A stretch of 64,000 bases of DNA from assembly GCF_029277305.1 (NCBI RefSeq), contig NZ_CP119526.1. One strand, given 5' to 3'. Origin of the DNA: Guptibacillus hwajinpoensis (GTDB lineage: Bacteria; Bacillota; Bacilli; Bacillales; Guptibacillaceae). Under the pieces are notes generated by a model. That model ran no database searches. It was not told where the DNA came from and was given only the letters and a program-made list of their open reading frames with translations. The first letter of the stretch is position 1. The number at the start of each line of letters is the position of its first letter. Shown here in pieces: positions 57,649-64,000 of this stretch. The position numbers and the translations under genes are program-made.

Positions 57649-59154
57649 TCAGCCAGTTTGTTCGTCTTTCAGTTTCTGATCTTCAGCAATTAAGTCTGCA
57701 GTTAATTGTCCGGATAGAGTAACCATTGGAACGCCACCACCAGGGTGAGTCGATCCACCTACAAAATACAGATTATCAACAAGAGAGCTTCTAGAAGGAA
57801 TCTTAAATCCTCCATTCACTTTACGATCAGTCGCAACGCCGTAAATAGATCCACCGTTTGAACCGTATAAATCACGAATATCATCCGGAATAAATTGATA
57901 TTCAAATTCAATTGATTCACGAAGACCGGTCATGCCCATTCTTTCGAGTTTATCTAATACAATTTCGCGGTACTTCCCACGATATTCTTCAAAGCTCTCA
58001 CCAGGTTGAAGTGGTGGAACGTGCGTTAGCACAAATAGATTTTCTTTCCCTTCAGGAGCTTGGGAAGGGTCAGACTTGGAAGAAACACCGATATATACAG
58101 TCGGATCATCCGCTGGAATCCCTTCATCGAAAATCTGCTTAAACTCGAGCTCTGGATCTTTCGAGAAGAAGAAGTTGTGATGTTCTAGGTGATCAAACGT
58201 TTTGTTAACACCAAGCAGTAAGACCAATCCTGATACAGTTGGCGTATATTTCTTAAGATCATTCTTCACTTTTTCAGCGCCAGGTTCACCTTTTAACAGC
58301 GTTTCGTGAGCAGGAATTCCTTCAAGATTACTCACAACTAAATCAGCTTCCATTGTATGTCCACTTGCTAATTTAACGCCAGCTGCTTTTTTATTTACTG
58401 TTAGAATTTCAGCAACTTCAGTATTCACTTGAACGTCTACGCCCAGTTCGTCTAAAAGCTTAAGCATGCCTTCAGCGATCTTGTACATCCCGCCTTCTAC
58501 ATAATAAATGCCTAGTCCAAGCTGAACATACACAAGCTGCGAAAGAATTGCAGGAGAGTGATAAGGTGAAGAACCGATATACATAATGAAGAAATTAAAT
58601 AATTGCTGTAGATGTTTATCATCTAAATACTTCTCAGTAGCTTGGCTCATGGATTTCATAGGGTTCATTGTGAGAAGATCTTTAAATGTATGTAGCTTTT
58701 GCAAATCCTGAATACCAGATAAGCTCTTTTTGTAGAAACTCTTTAAACTTAAATCAAACATTGTCTTACAATAGTCTAAATAGGAGAGGAAATTGGAGTA
58801 GTCTTTTTCAGAGCGTTTGTGTACTTCAGATAACATAACAGCAATATCACTCGTCACGTCTATCTGTGCACCATCTTCGAAGAACGTTCTCCATTGTGGT
58901 TCGATCCGCTTAATTGTCATATAGTCGCTCACATTGCGACCTGCACTATTAAAGAGCTTTTCTAGAACCCAGGGCATTGTTAAGATGGAAGGACCTGTAT
59001 CGAAATTAAACCCTTGTCCCGATCGCTTGTTCAACTTACCACCAGCACGTTCGTTTTTCTCAAGAATCGTTACATCATGTCCATCCGCAGCAAGGCGAAT
59101 AGCTGCTGAGAGCCCACCTAATCCGGCCCCAATTACGATTGTTTTTTTGCCCAT
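57649..59154 (-). CDS. crtN: 4,4'-diapophytoene desaturase
   Basis: 501 residues. VIGAGLGGLSAAIRLAADGHDV is the FAD-binding beta-alpha-beta motif, TGPSILTMPWVLEKLF the substrate-entry region, and FVGGSTHPGGGVPMVTLSGQ the C-terminal signature. CrtN dehydrogenates 4,4'-diapophytoene to diaponeurosporene. GGAGGAGAAG precedes the ATG. It is the first gene of a four-gene minus-strand operon with a promoter 54 bp upstream. A further desaturase gene lies at the left window edge, so the locus may have three in all. Confidence 0.9.
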   Translation of the reverse strand: MGKKTIVIGAGLGGLSAAIRLAADGHDVTILEKNERAGGKLNKRSGQGFNFDTGPSILTMPWVLEKLFNSAGRNVSDYMTIKRIEPQWRTFFEDGAQIDVTSDIAVMLSEVHKRSEKDYSNFLSYLDYCKTMFDLSLKSFYKKSLSGIQDLQKLHTFKDLLTMNPMKSMSQATEKYLDDKHLQQLFNFFIMYIGSSPYHSPAILSQLVYVQLGLGIYYVEGGMYKIAEGMLKLLDELGVDVQVNTEVAEILTVNKKAAGVKLASGHTMEADLVVSNLEGIPAHETLLKGEPGAEKVKNDLKKYTPTVSGLVLLLGVNKTFDHLEHHNFFFSKDPELEFKQIFDEGIPADDPTVYIGVSSKSDPSQAPEGKENLFVLTHVPPLQPGESFEEYRGKYREIVLDKLERMGMTGLRESIEFEYQFIPDDIRDLYGSNGGSIYGVATDRKVNGGFKIPSRSSLVDNLYFVGGSTHPGGGVPMVTLSGQLTADLIAEDQKLKDEQTG

Positions 59155-59207
59155 TTCTTCTCCTCCTTCATCAATTAAAAGTCATTCGTCGACTTTTGAT
59201 CACTGTC

Positions 59208-59237
59208 ATTGTATAGTGTAGGTATAACTTTTGTAAA
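59208..59237 (-). promoter_or_regulatory. Promoter of the crtN-cruF-crtQ-crtP operon
   Basis: On the - strand TTTACA (59237-59232), 18 bp, TACAAT (59213-59208). A TATACA at 59215-59210 is an alternative -10. Confidence 0.6.
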
Positions 59238-59335
59238 GGAATCATAACACCTTGAACGTGCTAGGAGTATGTTCCTAACAGGACTATTACCTTAAATTAG
59301 GACATGTAAACCAAACTATGAAATGAGGATTGTCT

Positions 59336-59848
59336 GTGCAGGTTATCGAATTGTCCATTACCTTACTTATAATCGTAAATATACTTGCGTGGTTAATTAT
59401 ACATGTTGTACTATCTTATATTTGCCTTCGACTGCCAGATTCCTTTTATGAAACAGAAAAATCAAAGACCGATCTAAAAAAATGGGAACACGGTTTGTAC
59501 AAGACTGTAGGAATTCGCAAGTGGAAAACGATCCTGCCTGATGGTGGAGGCGTTTTTCGAGGCGGGTTTCGAAAAAAAGAGTTAAAGACATTATCAGCTT
59601 CTTATATAAGAAAGTTTATACTTGAAACGAGACGAGCAGAGCTAACTCACTGGATTCTAATTCCGCCCGCAATGTTGTTTTTTCTATGGAATCCTCCATT
59701 AGTGGGATGGGTCATGGTTGGGTATGCACTGCTCGTTAACATCCCATTTATTATGATTCAACGGTACAATCGATATCGATTTAAGCCGTTATTAAGAAAA
59801 CAAATGAAAAGAGAGCAGTACAGGGGGACTTACGATGAATCATTTTGA
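59336..59848 (+). CDS. crtO: Glycosyl-4,4'-diaponeurosporenoate acyltransferase-like protein
   Basis: About 170 residues with four hydrophobic segments and the family features ERKWEHGLYKTVGIRKWKTILPDGGG-like (KKWEHGLYK, KWKTILPDGG), then SYIRKFILETRRAELTHW and MIQRYNRYR. It matches staphylococcal CrtO in size and layout; that enzyme esterifies the sugar of the pigment with a fatty acid. GTG 59336 has GAGGA 6 bp upstream and is preferred over TTG 59330. It is transcribed divergently from crtN and overlaps fni by 14 bp. Confidence 0.82.
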   Translation: MQVIELSITLLIIVNILAWLIIHVVLSYICLRLPDSFYETEKSKTDLKKWEHGLYKTVGIRKWKTILPDGGGVFRGGFRKKELKTLSASYIRKFILETRRAELTHWILIPPAMLFFLWNPPLVGWVMVGYALLVNIPFIMIQRYNRYRFKPLLRKQMKREQYRGTYDESF

Positions 59849-60878
59849 ATTTGATCAAACTGAAAAACGCAAAAATGAGCACATTGATATTTGTCTTACA
59901 GAAGAAGTAGAAGGGAAAGGATTGTCTACAGGTCTTGAAAGGTATCGGTTTAAACACAATCCTCTACCAGAAATAGATTATAAGGATGTCGATCTTTCAA
60001 CAACCTTTCTCAATAAGAAAATAGCAACACCTTTTCTCATTAGCTCGATGACAGGTGGAACGAACCGTGCCTGGGAAATTAATCAACGATTGGCTAAAGC
60101 AGCTGAACGACATGGATGGGCGCTGGGTGTTGGATCTATGCGTGCGGCTATTCAAGAATCCCGCTCAGTTTATTCATTCGAAGTAAGAAAGCATGCACCT
60201 TCTATTCCGATTCTTGCAAACATTGGTGCTGTTCAACTGAATTACGGCTTCACAATTGAAGAATGCAAACGAGCAATTGATCTTATTCAAGCAGATGCCT
60301 TGCTTCTGCACCTTAATCCTCTGCAAGAAGTATTTCAGCCTGAAGGAGACACCAATTTCAAGGATCTAGTAGCCAAAATTAAAAAAGTCGCTGAAGAGAT
60401 ACCTGTACCACTTGGTATTAAAGAGGTTGGCATGGGAATTGATTCTGATAGCGCAAAACGCTTGATTGACGCAGGTGCACACTTTATCGATGTAGCAGGA
60501 GCTGGCGGAACATCTTGGATACAGGTGGAAAGCTACCGATCACATCAGAAAATGCGAAGACAAGCTGCAGAAGCATTTCAAGGGTGGGGAAACTCAACCG
60601 CCGATTGTTTGATTGATGTTCGTAAGCACCATTCAGATGTCCCTATCATAGCAAGTGGAGGACTAAAAAACGGCGTTGATGCAGCCAAAACCATTGCACT
60701 TGGTGCAGATGTAGCAGGTTTTGGACGTGCTCTTCTTGAAAATGCTGTAGATGAAAGTGAACAAGCACTATCTGATCAGCTTGAACGTATTGAATTTGAA
60801 TTAAGAACGGCCATGTTTGGGATTGGCGCATCATCGATTTCAGAGTTGAACTATCATCATGCATTATGTATCACATAG
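59835..60878 (+). CDS. fni: Type 2 isopentenyl-diphosphate isomerase
   Basis: 347 residues; an FMN- and NADPH-dependent TIM-barrel enzyme. ISSMTGGTNRAWEIN (about 59-73), HLNPLQEVFQPEGD (about 154-167), KEVGMGID, and DVAGAGGTSW (about 217-226) are the diagnostic motifs. It interconverts IPP and DMAPP, feeding precursor to the carotenoid pathway. It overlaps the upstream crtO-like gene, so the two are coupled. GGGGGACTTACG precedes the ATG. Confidence 0.94.
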   Translation: MNHFEFDQTEKRKNEHIDICLTEEVEGKGLSTGLERYRFKHNPLPEIDYKDVDLSTTFLNKKIATPFLISSMTGGTNRAWEINQRLAKAAERHGWALGVGSMRAAIQESRSVYSFEVRKHAPSIPILANIGAVQLNYGFTIEECKRAIDLIQADALLLHLNPLQEVFQPEGDTNFKDLVAKIKKVAEEIPVPLGIKEVGMGIDSDSAKRLIDAGAHFIDVAGAGGTSWIQVESYRSHQKMRRQAAEAFQGWGNSTADCLIDVRKHHSDVPIIASGGLKNGVDAAKTIALGADVAGFGRALLENAVDESEQALSDQLERIEFELRTAMFGIGASSISELNYHHALCIT

Positions 60879-61163
60879 AGGCTGGGACAAAACTAAAATA
60901 CATGAAGGAAATCGCGAATATTGAATGTTTAGAGTAAGACCTTAGCGTAGCCAACATACGTAGACTCCTGCGGGAACAGCACGAGTCCGAAGACCCCGCA
61001 AGAAAGCGTTTTTTGCTTTCTGAGGAGACTGAGGCCGTGCCCGCGGAAAGCGAAGTATGTTGGCGAAGCGGTTGTTTATCTGTAAATTACGAAAAACCCG
61101 ATGTGATTCAAATGAATTGTTCGGGTTTTTCTCATAGTTATTTACTTATGTCCCAGCCTCTTT
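60877..61163. repeat. Large interspersed inverted-repeat element
   Basis: Outer ends AGAGGCTGGGACA and TGTCCCAGCCTCT are complementary. Inside, GCCAACATAC / GTATGTTGGC frame a GC-rich part (60964-61061) containing CTCCTGCGGGAACAGC, GACCCCGCA and GCCCGCGGAAAGC. Elements of this kind are widely dispersed in Bacillaceae genomes. No protein is encoded. It fills the gap between fni and the antiporter gene. Confidence 0.8.
61092..61131 (+). terminator. Rho-independent terminator inside the repeat
   Basis: AAAAACCCGA pairs with TCGGGTTTTT. It can terminate fni transcription. Confidence 0.85.
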
Positions 61164-61216
61164 TTGTATAGCTATTTCCTCCTAGCGCAGACTAGTAGCG
61201 AAGGGGGGATGAGTCA

Positions 61217-62620
61217 TTGGGTTGGTTGTCAATTTTACCATTCGTTGTTGTGATCATTGTTGCGGTGAAAACAAAGCTTGTGATTCCGGGTCTTACTGCA
61301 GGACTTCTTACCGCGTCGTTTATTTATAAAACAGGTCCCCTCATTGGGCTTGAGCAGTTCTATACGTTTATTATGAGCGGGTTGAAGGATGAGAGTAATA
61401 TTAAGATTATTCTCTTTCTTTATATGTTTACTGGACTTATCGGTATGATGAAGTTTACTGGAGGGATAAAAGGCTTTGTTCACGCTGCTTCAGAGAAGAT
61501 AAGTACGAAAAAAGGAGCGCTTTTTCTTACATGGATCTCTACTTTAGGTACATTTAGCGCCCCGAGCTTTCGAATCGTCACGGTAGCACCAATTATGAAA
61601 GCACTTCTTAACAAAGTGAAAATTACGCCACAAGAATTAGGCTTTGTCATTGAAACAACAGCAACACCTGTTATTGTACTTATGCCAATTGCGACAGCTT
61701 TTGTTGGCTATATGTCTTCCGTTGTTCAACTTTCCATCCGAGCAGAGGGGATAGAAGGAGATGGCTATCGTTTATTTCTCCAAAGCATTCCCTATAATTT
61801 TTTCTCCATTAGTATTATCATCATAGGTTTTTATCTAAGCTTCTTCCATCATCGCAAAAAACCATCTACGGAAGCGGGTAATGAAGAGAAGGAGATAGAT
61901 GATCAGTGGGAAGATTGTCATCCCGCTGTTGCAAAGAACCTCCCATCAAAACCGTTGAACTTATTAATCCCGCTAGTCGGTGTTATCGTTCTTACACTCT
62001 TACTAACTTATTGGAGTGGATATCAAAAAGGATTTACAACTCCAATCGAGGCGTTTATTGAAGCAAGTGTTCTTGATGCGATGGTTTTTGCACTACTTAC
62101 AACTGTTCTCTTAACATTTCTTTTCTACTTATTTCAGCGCTTTTCTCTCAAAGAGCTTGTGACCTTCTTCATTGAAGGAGGCAACGAGATGATGCCGGTT
62201 ATCGTTTTACTAACTGTTGTATGGGGACTAGCTGCATCAACGGAGGCGCTTGGTTTTTCAACTTTCGTAACATCAAATTTGGATTGGATTCCAGCACTTT
62301 TTGTACCACCCGTCCTTTTTTTAGTTGGAGCATTTATTTCCTACTTTATCGGTTCATCGTGGGGAACATGGGGCATTCTAATGCCGCTTGGTGTTTCGCT
62401 TGGATACTCCACAGGAACTGATTTACCACTAGTTATTGGAGCGGTATTTGCTAGTGGGACATTTGGAGCTTTTTCATCTCCTTTAAGTGACGACACAAAC
62501 ACGGTTGCAAGAATTCTTAAGTTAAATCCAATGACATATGCTAAATTCAAACTGGGACCGGCATTAATAGGCGCTGGAACCGCTGCAGTAGGGTATTTTA
62601 TTATCTCTTTTGTGATTTAG
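61217..62620 (+). CDS. NhaC-type Na+/H+ antiporter
   Basis: 467 residues with about 12 membrane helices. FTGLIGMMKFTGG, GTFSAPSFRIVTVAPIMKAL, and SSWGTWGILMPLGVSLGY resemble the NhaC/arginine-ornithine antiporter superfamily, and the C-terminal SPLSDDTNTVARILK carries the conserved acidic pair. Probably exchanges Na+ for H+ at the plasma membrane, fitting a salt- or alkali-adapted host. It starts at TTG with AAGGGGGGATG upstream. Confidence 0.82.
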   Translation: MGWLSILPFVVVIIVAVKTKLVIPGLTAGLLTASFIYKTGPLIGLEQFYTFIMSGLKDESNIKIILFLYMFTGLIGMMKFTGGIKGFVHAASEKISTKKGALFLTWISTLGTFSAPSFRIVTVAPIMKALLNKVKITPQELGFVIETTATPVIVLMPIATAFVGYMSSVVQLSIRAEGIEGDGYRLFLQSIPYNFFSISIIIIGFYLSFFHHRKKPSTEAGNEEKEIDDQWEDCHPAVAKNLPSKPLNLLIPLVGVIVLTLLLTYWSGYQKGFTTPIEAFIEASVLDAMVFALLTTVLLTFLFYLFQRFSLKELVTFFIEGGNEMMPVIVLLTVVWGLAASTEALGFSTFVTSNLDWIPALFVPPVLFLVGAFISYFIGSSWGTWGILMPLGVSLGYSTGTDLPLVIGAVFASGTFGAFSSPLSDDTNTVARILKLNPMTYAKFKLGPALIGAGTAAVGYFIISFVI

Positions 62621-62642
62621 CATACTAATGTGTGCATACCTA

Positions 62643-62671
62643 TTGACATCAGTTTCCAAAGCATTTATTAT
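62643..62671 (+). promoter_or_regulatory. Promoter of the SAM-riboswitch/msrA transcript
   Basis: TTGACA 62643-62648, 17 bp, TATTAT 62666-62671. A near-consensus vegetative promoter. Confidence 0.8.
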
Positions 62672-62707
62672 TGGGAATAACTTAATAATCCTTTGTTTTA
62701 AAGGATC

Positions 62708-62873
62708 TTCTTATTCAGAGAGGTGGAGGGACTGGCCCTTAGATACCTCGGCAACGGACCAATGAACAGGATGTTCATAAGGAACCGTGCCAATTCCTGC
62801 GGCGAAAGTCGGAAAATAAGAAGAGGCTCGGTATATCCAAACCCTCTTCTGTTCGGACAGATGGGGGTTTTTT
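62708..62873 (+). promoter_or_regulatory. SAM-I (S-box) riboswitch with terminator
   Basis: The aptamer shows the hallmark order: CTTATTCAGAGAGGTGGAGG, GACTGGCCC, ACCTCGGCAAC, GTGCCAATTCCTGC, then the closing CTTATTTTCC-complement region. The expression platform is a terminator at 62839-62873 (ACCCTCTTCTG / CAGATGGGGGT, then TTTTTT). High S-adenosylmethionine should stop transcription before msrA. Confidence 0.93.
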
Positions 62874-62923
62874 CGTATGCACCCACTATCTGGCATCAAT
62901 TTAATGTAGAGGAGTGACTGGCA

Positions 62924-63568
62924 TTGCATACACTAATTAATACTGAAGCAAAACAACAACTTATTAAGACCCTTCTTTCGAAAGGCATTTATAAGAAGGG
63001 TGGAAAGCAGCTTTATATGTTACCACTAAACGAATTAGAGAACATATATAGAAATGAGACTGTAGCTAACAATATAGGAAACGGAGTGGGCACGATGAAT
63101 TACGCAACATTTGCAGCAGGATGTTTTTGGGGAGTAGAAGCACTTTTTCAACAACTAAATGGAGTTATTTCAACTTCCGCAGGTTTTACAGGCGGTGAAA
63201 CGATTAATCCTTCTTATGAAGATGTTTATACAGAATTAACAGGTCATGCTGAAGCAGTTCGTGTTGAGTTCGATCCATCACTTATCTCTTATGAGGAACT
63301 GCTTGAAGTGTTTTTCGATAATCATAATCCAACCTCATTAAACCGACAGGGCGAGGATATTGGTACTCGTTATCGTTCAGCTGTCTTTTTCCATACGGAA
63401 GAGCAGGAATCAGCTGCATTGATCGCGAAAGGCAAGCTATCTTCATCAGGTAGGTTTAAGAAGCCAATCGTCACACAAGTTGTTCCGGCGACAACGTTTT
63501 ATCGTGCGGAAGAGTACCATCAAAGCTATCTTGCTAAACGTGGTCAATCTTCTTGCAAAATTTCTTAA
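62924..63568 (+). CDS. msrA: Peptide methionine sulfoxide reductase MsrA with N-terminal FbpA-like extension
   Basis: 214 residues. Residues about 1-50 (KQQLIKTLLSKGIYKKGGKQLYMLPLNELENIYRN) resemble the Fur-regulated basic protein A (FbpA) family. The MsrA domain starts at MNYATFAAGCFWGVEALF (about residue 58, catalytic Cys in GCFW) and runs to QSSCKIS with a resolving Cys. MsrA repairs Met-S-sulfoxide in proteins. TTG 62924 has TAGAGGAGTG upstream; ATG 63095 has only a weak site, so a fusion product is likely. It is controlled by the SAM riboswitch. Confidence 0.88.
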   Translation: MHTLINTEAKQQLIKTLLSKGIYKKGGKQLYMLPLNELENIYRNETVANNIGNGVGTMNYATFAAGCFWGVEALFQQLNGVISTSAGFTGGETINPSYEDVYTELTGHAEAVRVEFDPSLISYEELLEVFFDNHNPTSLNRQGEDIGTRYRSAVFFHTEEQESAALIAKGKLSSSGRFKKPIVTQVVPATTFYRAEEYHQSYLAKRGQSSCKIS

Positions 63569-63572
63569 TATC

Positions 63573-63608
63573 AAAAGGCTTTCCTTCACTAGTGAAGGAA
63601 AGCCTTTT
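63573..63608. terminator. Bidirectional terminator
   Basis: A perfect 18-bp stem with ends AAAAGGCTTTCC and GGAAAGCCTTTT between two convergent genes. Confidence 0.92.
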
Positions 63609-63616
63609 GTGTTATC

Positions 63617-64000
63617 TTAGTTGGTTTGATTAACACCTATTTGGTCGATGAAAATCCTCCCTTTCGAAGGCTGATTGAATTGAAACGCAAGCGCATCGAT
63701 CTTCTTAAGGTCAATCGAAGGGTTGTCCTTCATAAAATATGACATCGGAATGTTAAATGTCTGAAGGACAGGTTCAGTTGGTTCTCCGTATCGATCTTTT
63801 TCAAAATAAACGGTTTTTGTATGCCTTACAGGTAAAACGGGATGCAAAGGCATAATGTCACTTAACAAAACAGTAGCCGTTTCACCATTGCTTGATAATG
63901 TAACGGAAAAATCAACTGACTCCTGATCTTCAGCTTCAGATAGATTAGCCGCAGTAAATGTTAATTCGCTGTTCTCCTTAAGCGCGTATGGATCTTGAAG
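63617..64000 (-). CDS. C-terminal part of an uncharacterised, probably extracellular protein
   Basis: The frame is open from the window edge to the stop at 63617, about 127 residues. The visible part is beta-rich, with ENSELTFTAANLSEAEDQESVDF, RHTKTVYFEKDRYGE and a final KIDALAFQFNQPSKGRIFIDQIGVN that looks like the last strands of a carbohydrate-binding-type beta sandwich. In related proteins such a domain often ends a secreted hydrolase. The catalytic part, if any, lies outside. Confidence 0.5.
   Translation of the reverse strand, partial: LQDPYALKENSELTFTAANLSEAEDQESVDFSVTLSSNGETATVLLSDIMPLHPVLPVRHTKTVYFEKDRYGEPTEPVLQTFNIPMSYFMKDNPSIDLKKIDALAFQFNQPSKGRIFIDQIGVNQTN

Noticed and set aside
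62221..62929. Short ORFs over the antiporter 3' end and the SAM riboswitch
   Set aside because: They overlap a clear membrane-protein gene or a structured RNA and have no independent support.

Overview
The window looks like the chromosome of a pigmented member of the Bacillaceae (Firmicutes). It is AT-rich, has strong AAGGAGG-type ribosome sites, frequent TTG/GTG starts, a C30 carotenoid (4,4'-diapo) gene set, an S-box riboswitch, YtxG-, PdaC-, LCP- and WYL-type proteins, and interspersed GC-rich repeats of the kind seen in alkaliphilic or halotolerant Bacillus relatives. Genus assignment is inference.

Layout. (1) 1-1161: the 3' end of a diapophytoene desaturase gene and crtM. (2) About 1.2-50 kb: a long accessory block of about 70 mostly small, mostly unrelated genes, nearly all on the + strand. 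From 5.85 to 48.7 kb it is punctuated by about 52 copies of one junction element. The element has a short inverted repeat of the type CTCGAAATCGAG, then GTCTTC, a few variable bases, the core (A/T)TCGGAGC, and then a hairpin whose sequence varies with compensating changes. (3) 50.2-54 kb: a secreted PHB-depolymerase-type esterase, a YtxG-like protein and a HAD phosphatase. (4) 54.2-60.9 kb: the rest of the carotenoid locus (desaturase/oxygenase, glycosyltransferase, CruF-like protein, desaturase on the - strand; acyltransferase and type 2 IPP isomerase on the + strand). (5) 60.9-64 kb: an interspersed repeat, an NhaC-type antiporter, a SAM riboswitch driving an FbpA-like/MsrA fusion, and a partial gene.

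The central find is the block in (2), which behaves like a gene-cassette array. Two pairs of duplicated genes (M29 aminopeptidase at 5.9 and 45.5 kb; GNAT acetyltransferase at 35.0 and 44.5 kb) carry homology that starts at the junction core upstream of the gene and stops at the core downstream of it. A cassette therefore seems to run from one CGGAGC to the next. Its 5' leader carries the hairpin, often a terminator for the previous gene. In 11 leaders inside the array, plus two look-alikes at 1.23 and 36.3 kb, there is a nearly invariant promoter with a TTGAGT-like -35, 17 bp, and an extended -10 TGAAATAAT. A XerC/D-like tyrosine recombinase (13.6 kb) sits inside the array and is the obvious candidate enzyme. 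The sites are not canonical integron attC sites, and the recombinase lacks the size expected for IntI.

Cargo is typical of integron-like reservoirs: 15 GNAT genes, three Nudix hydrolases, two aminoglycoside-phosphotransferase-like and one aminoglycoside-nucleotidyltransferase-like protein, five alpha/beta hydrolases, S51, M29 and MetAP peptidases, UppP, an MFS exporter, DinB, an Imm26-like protein, and many tiny membrane proteins. Several cassettes are decayed, as expected of a churning array. No transposase, phage structural gene, rRNA or tRNA was recognised.
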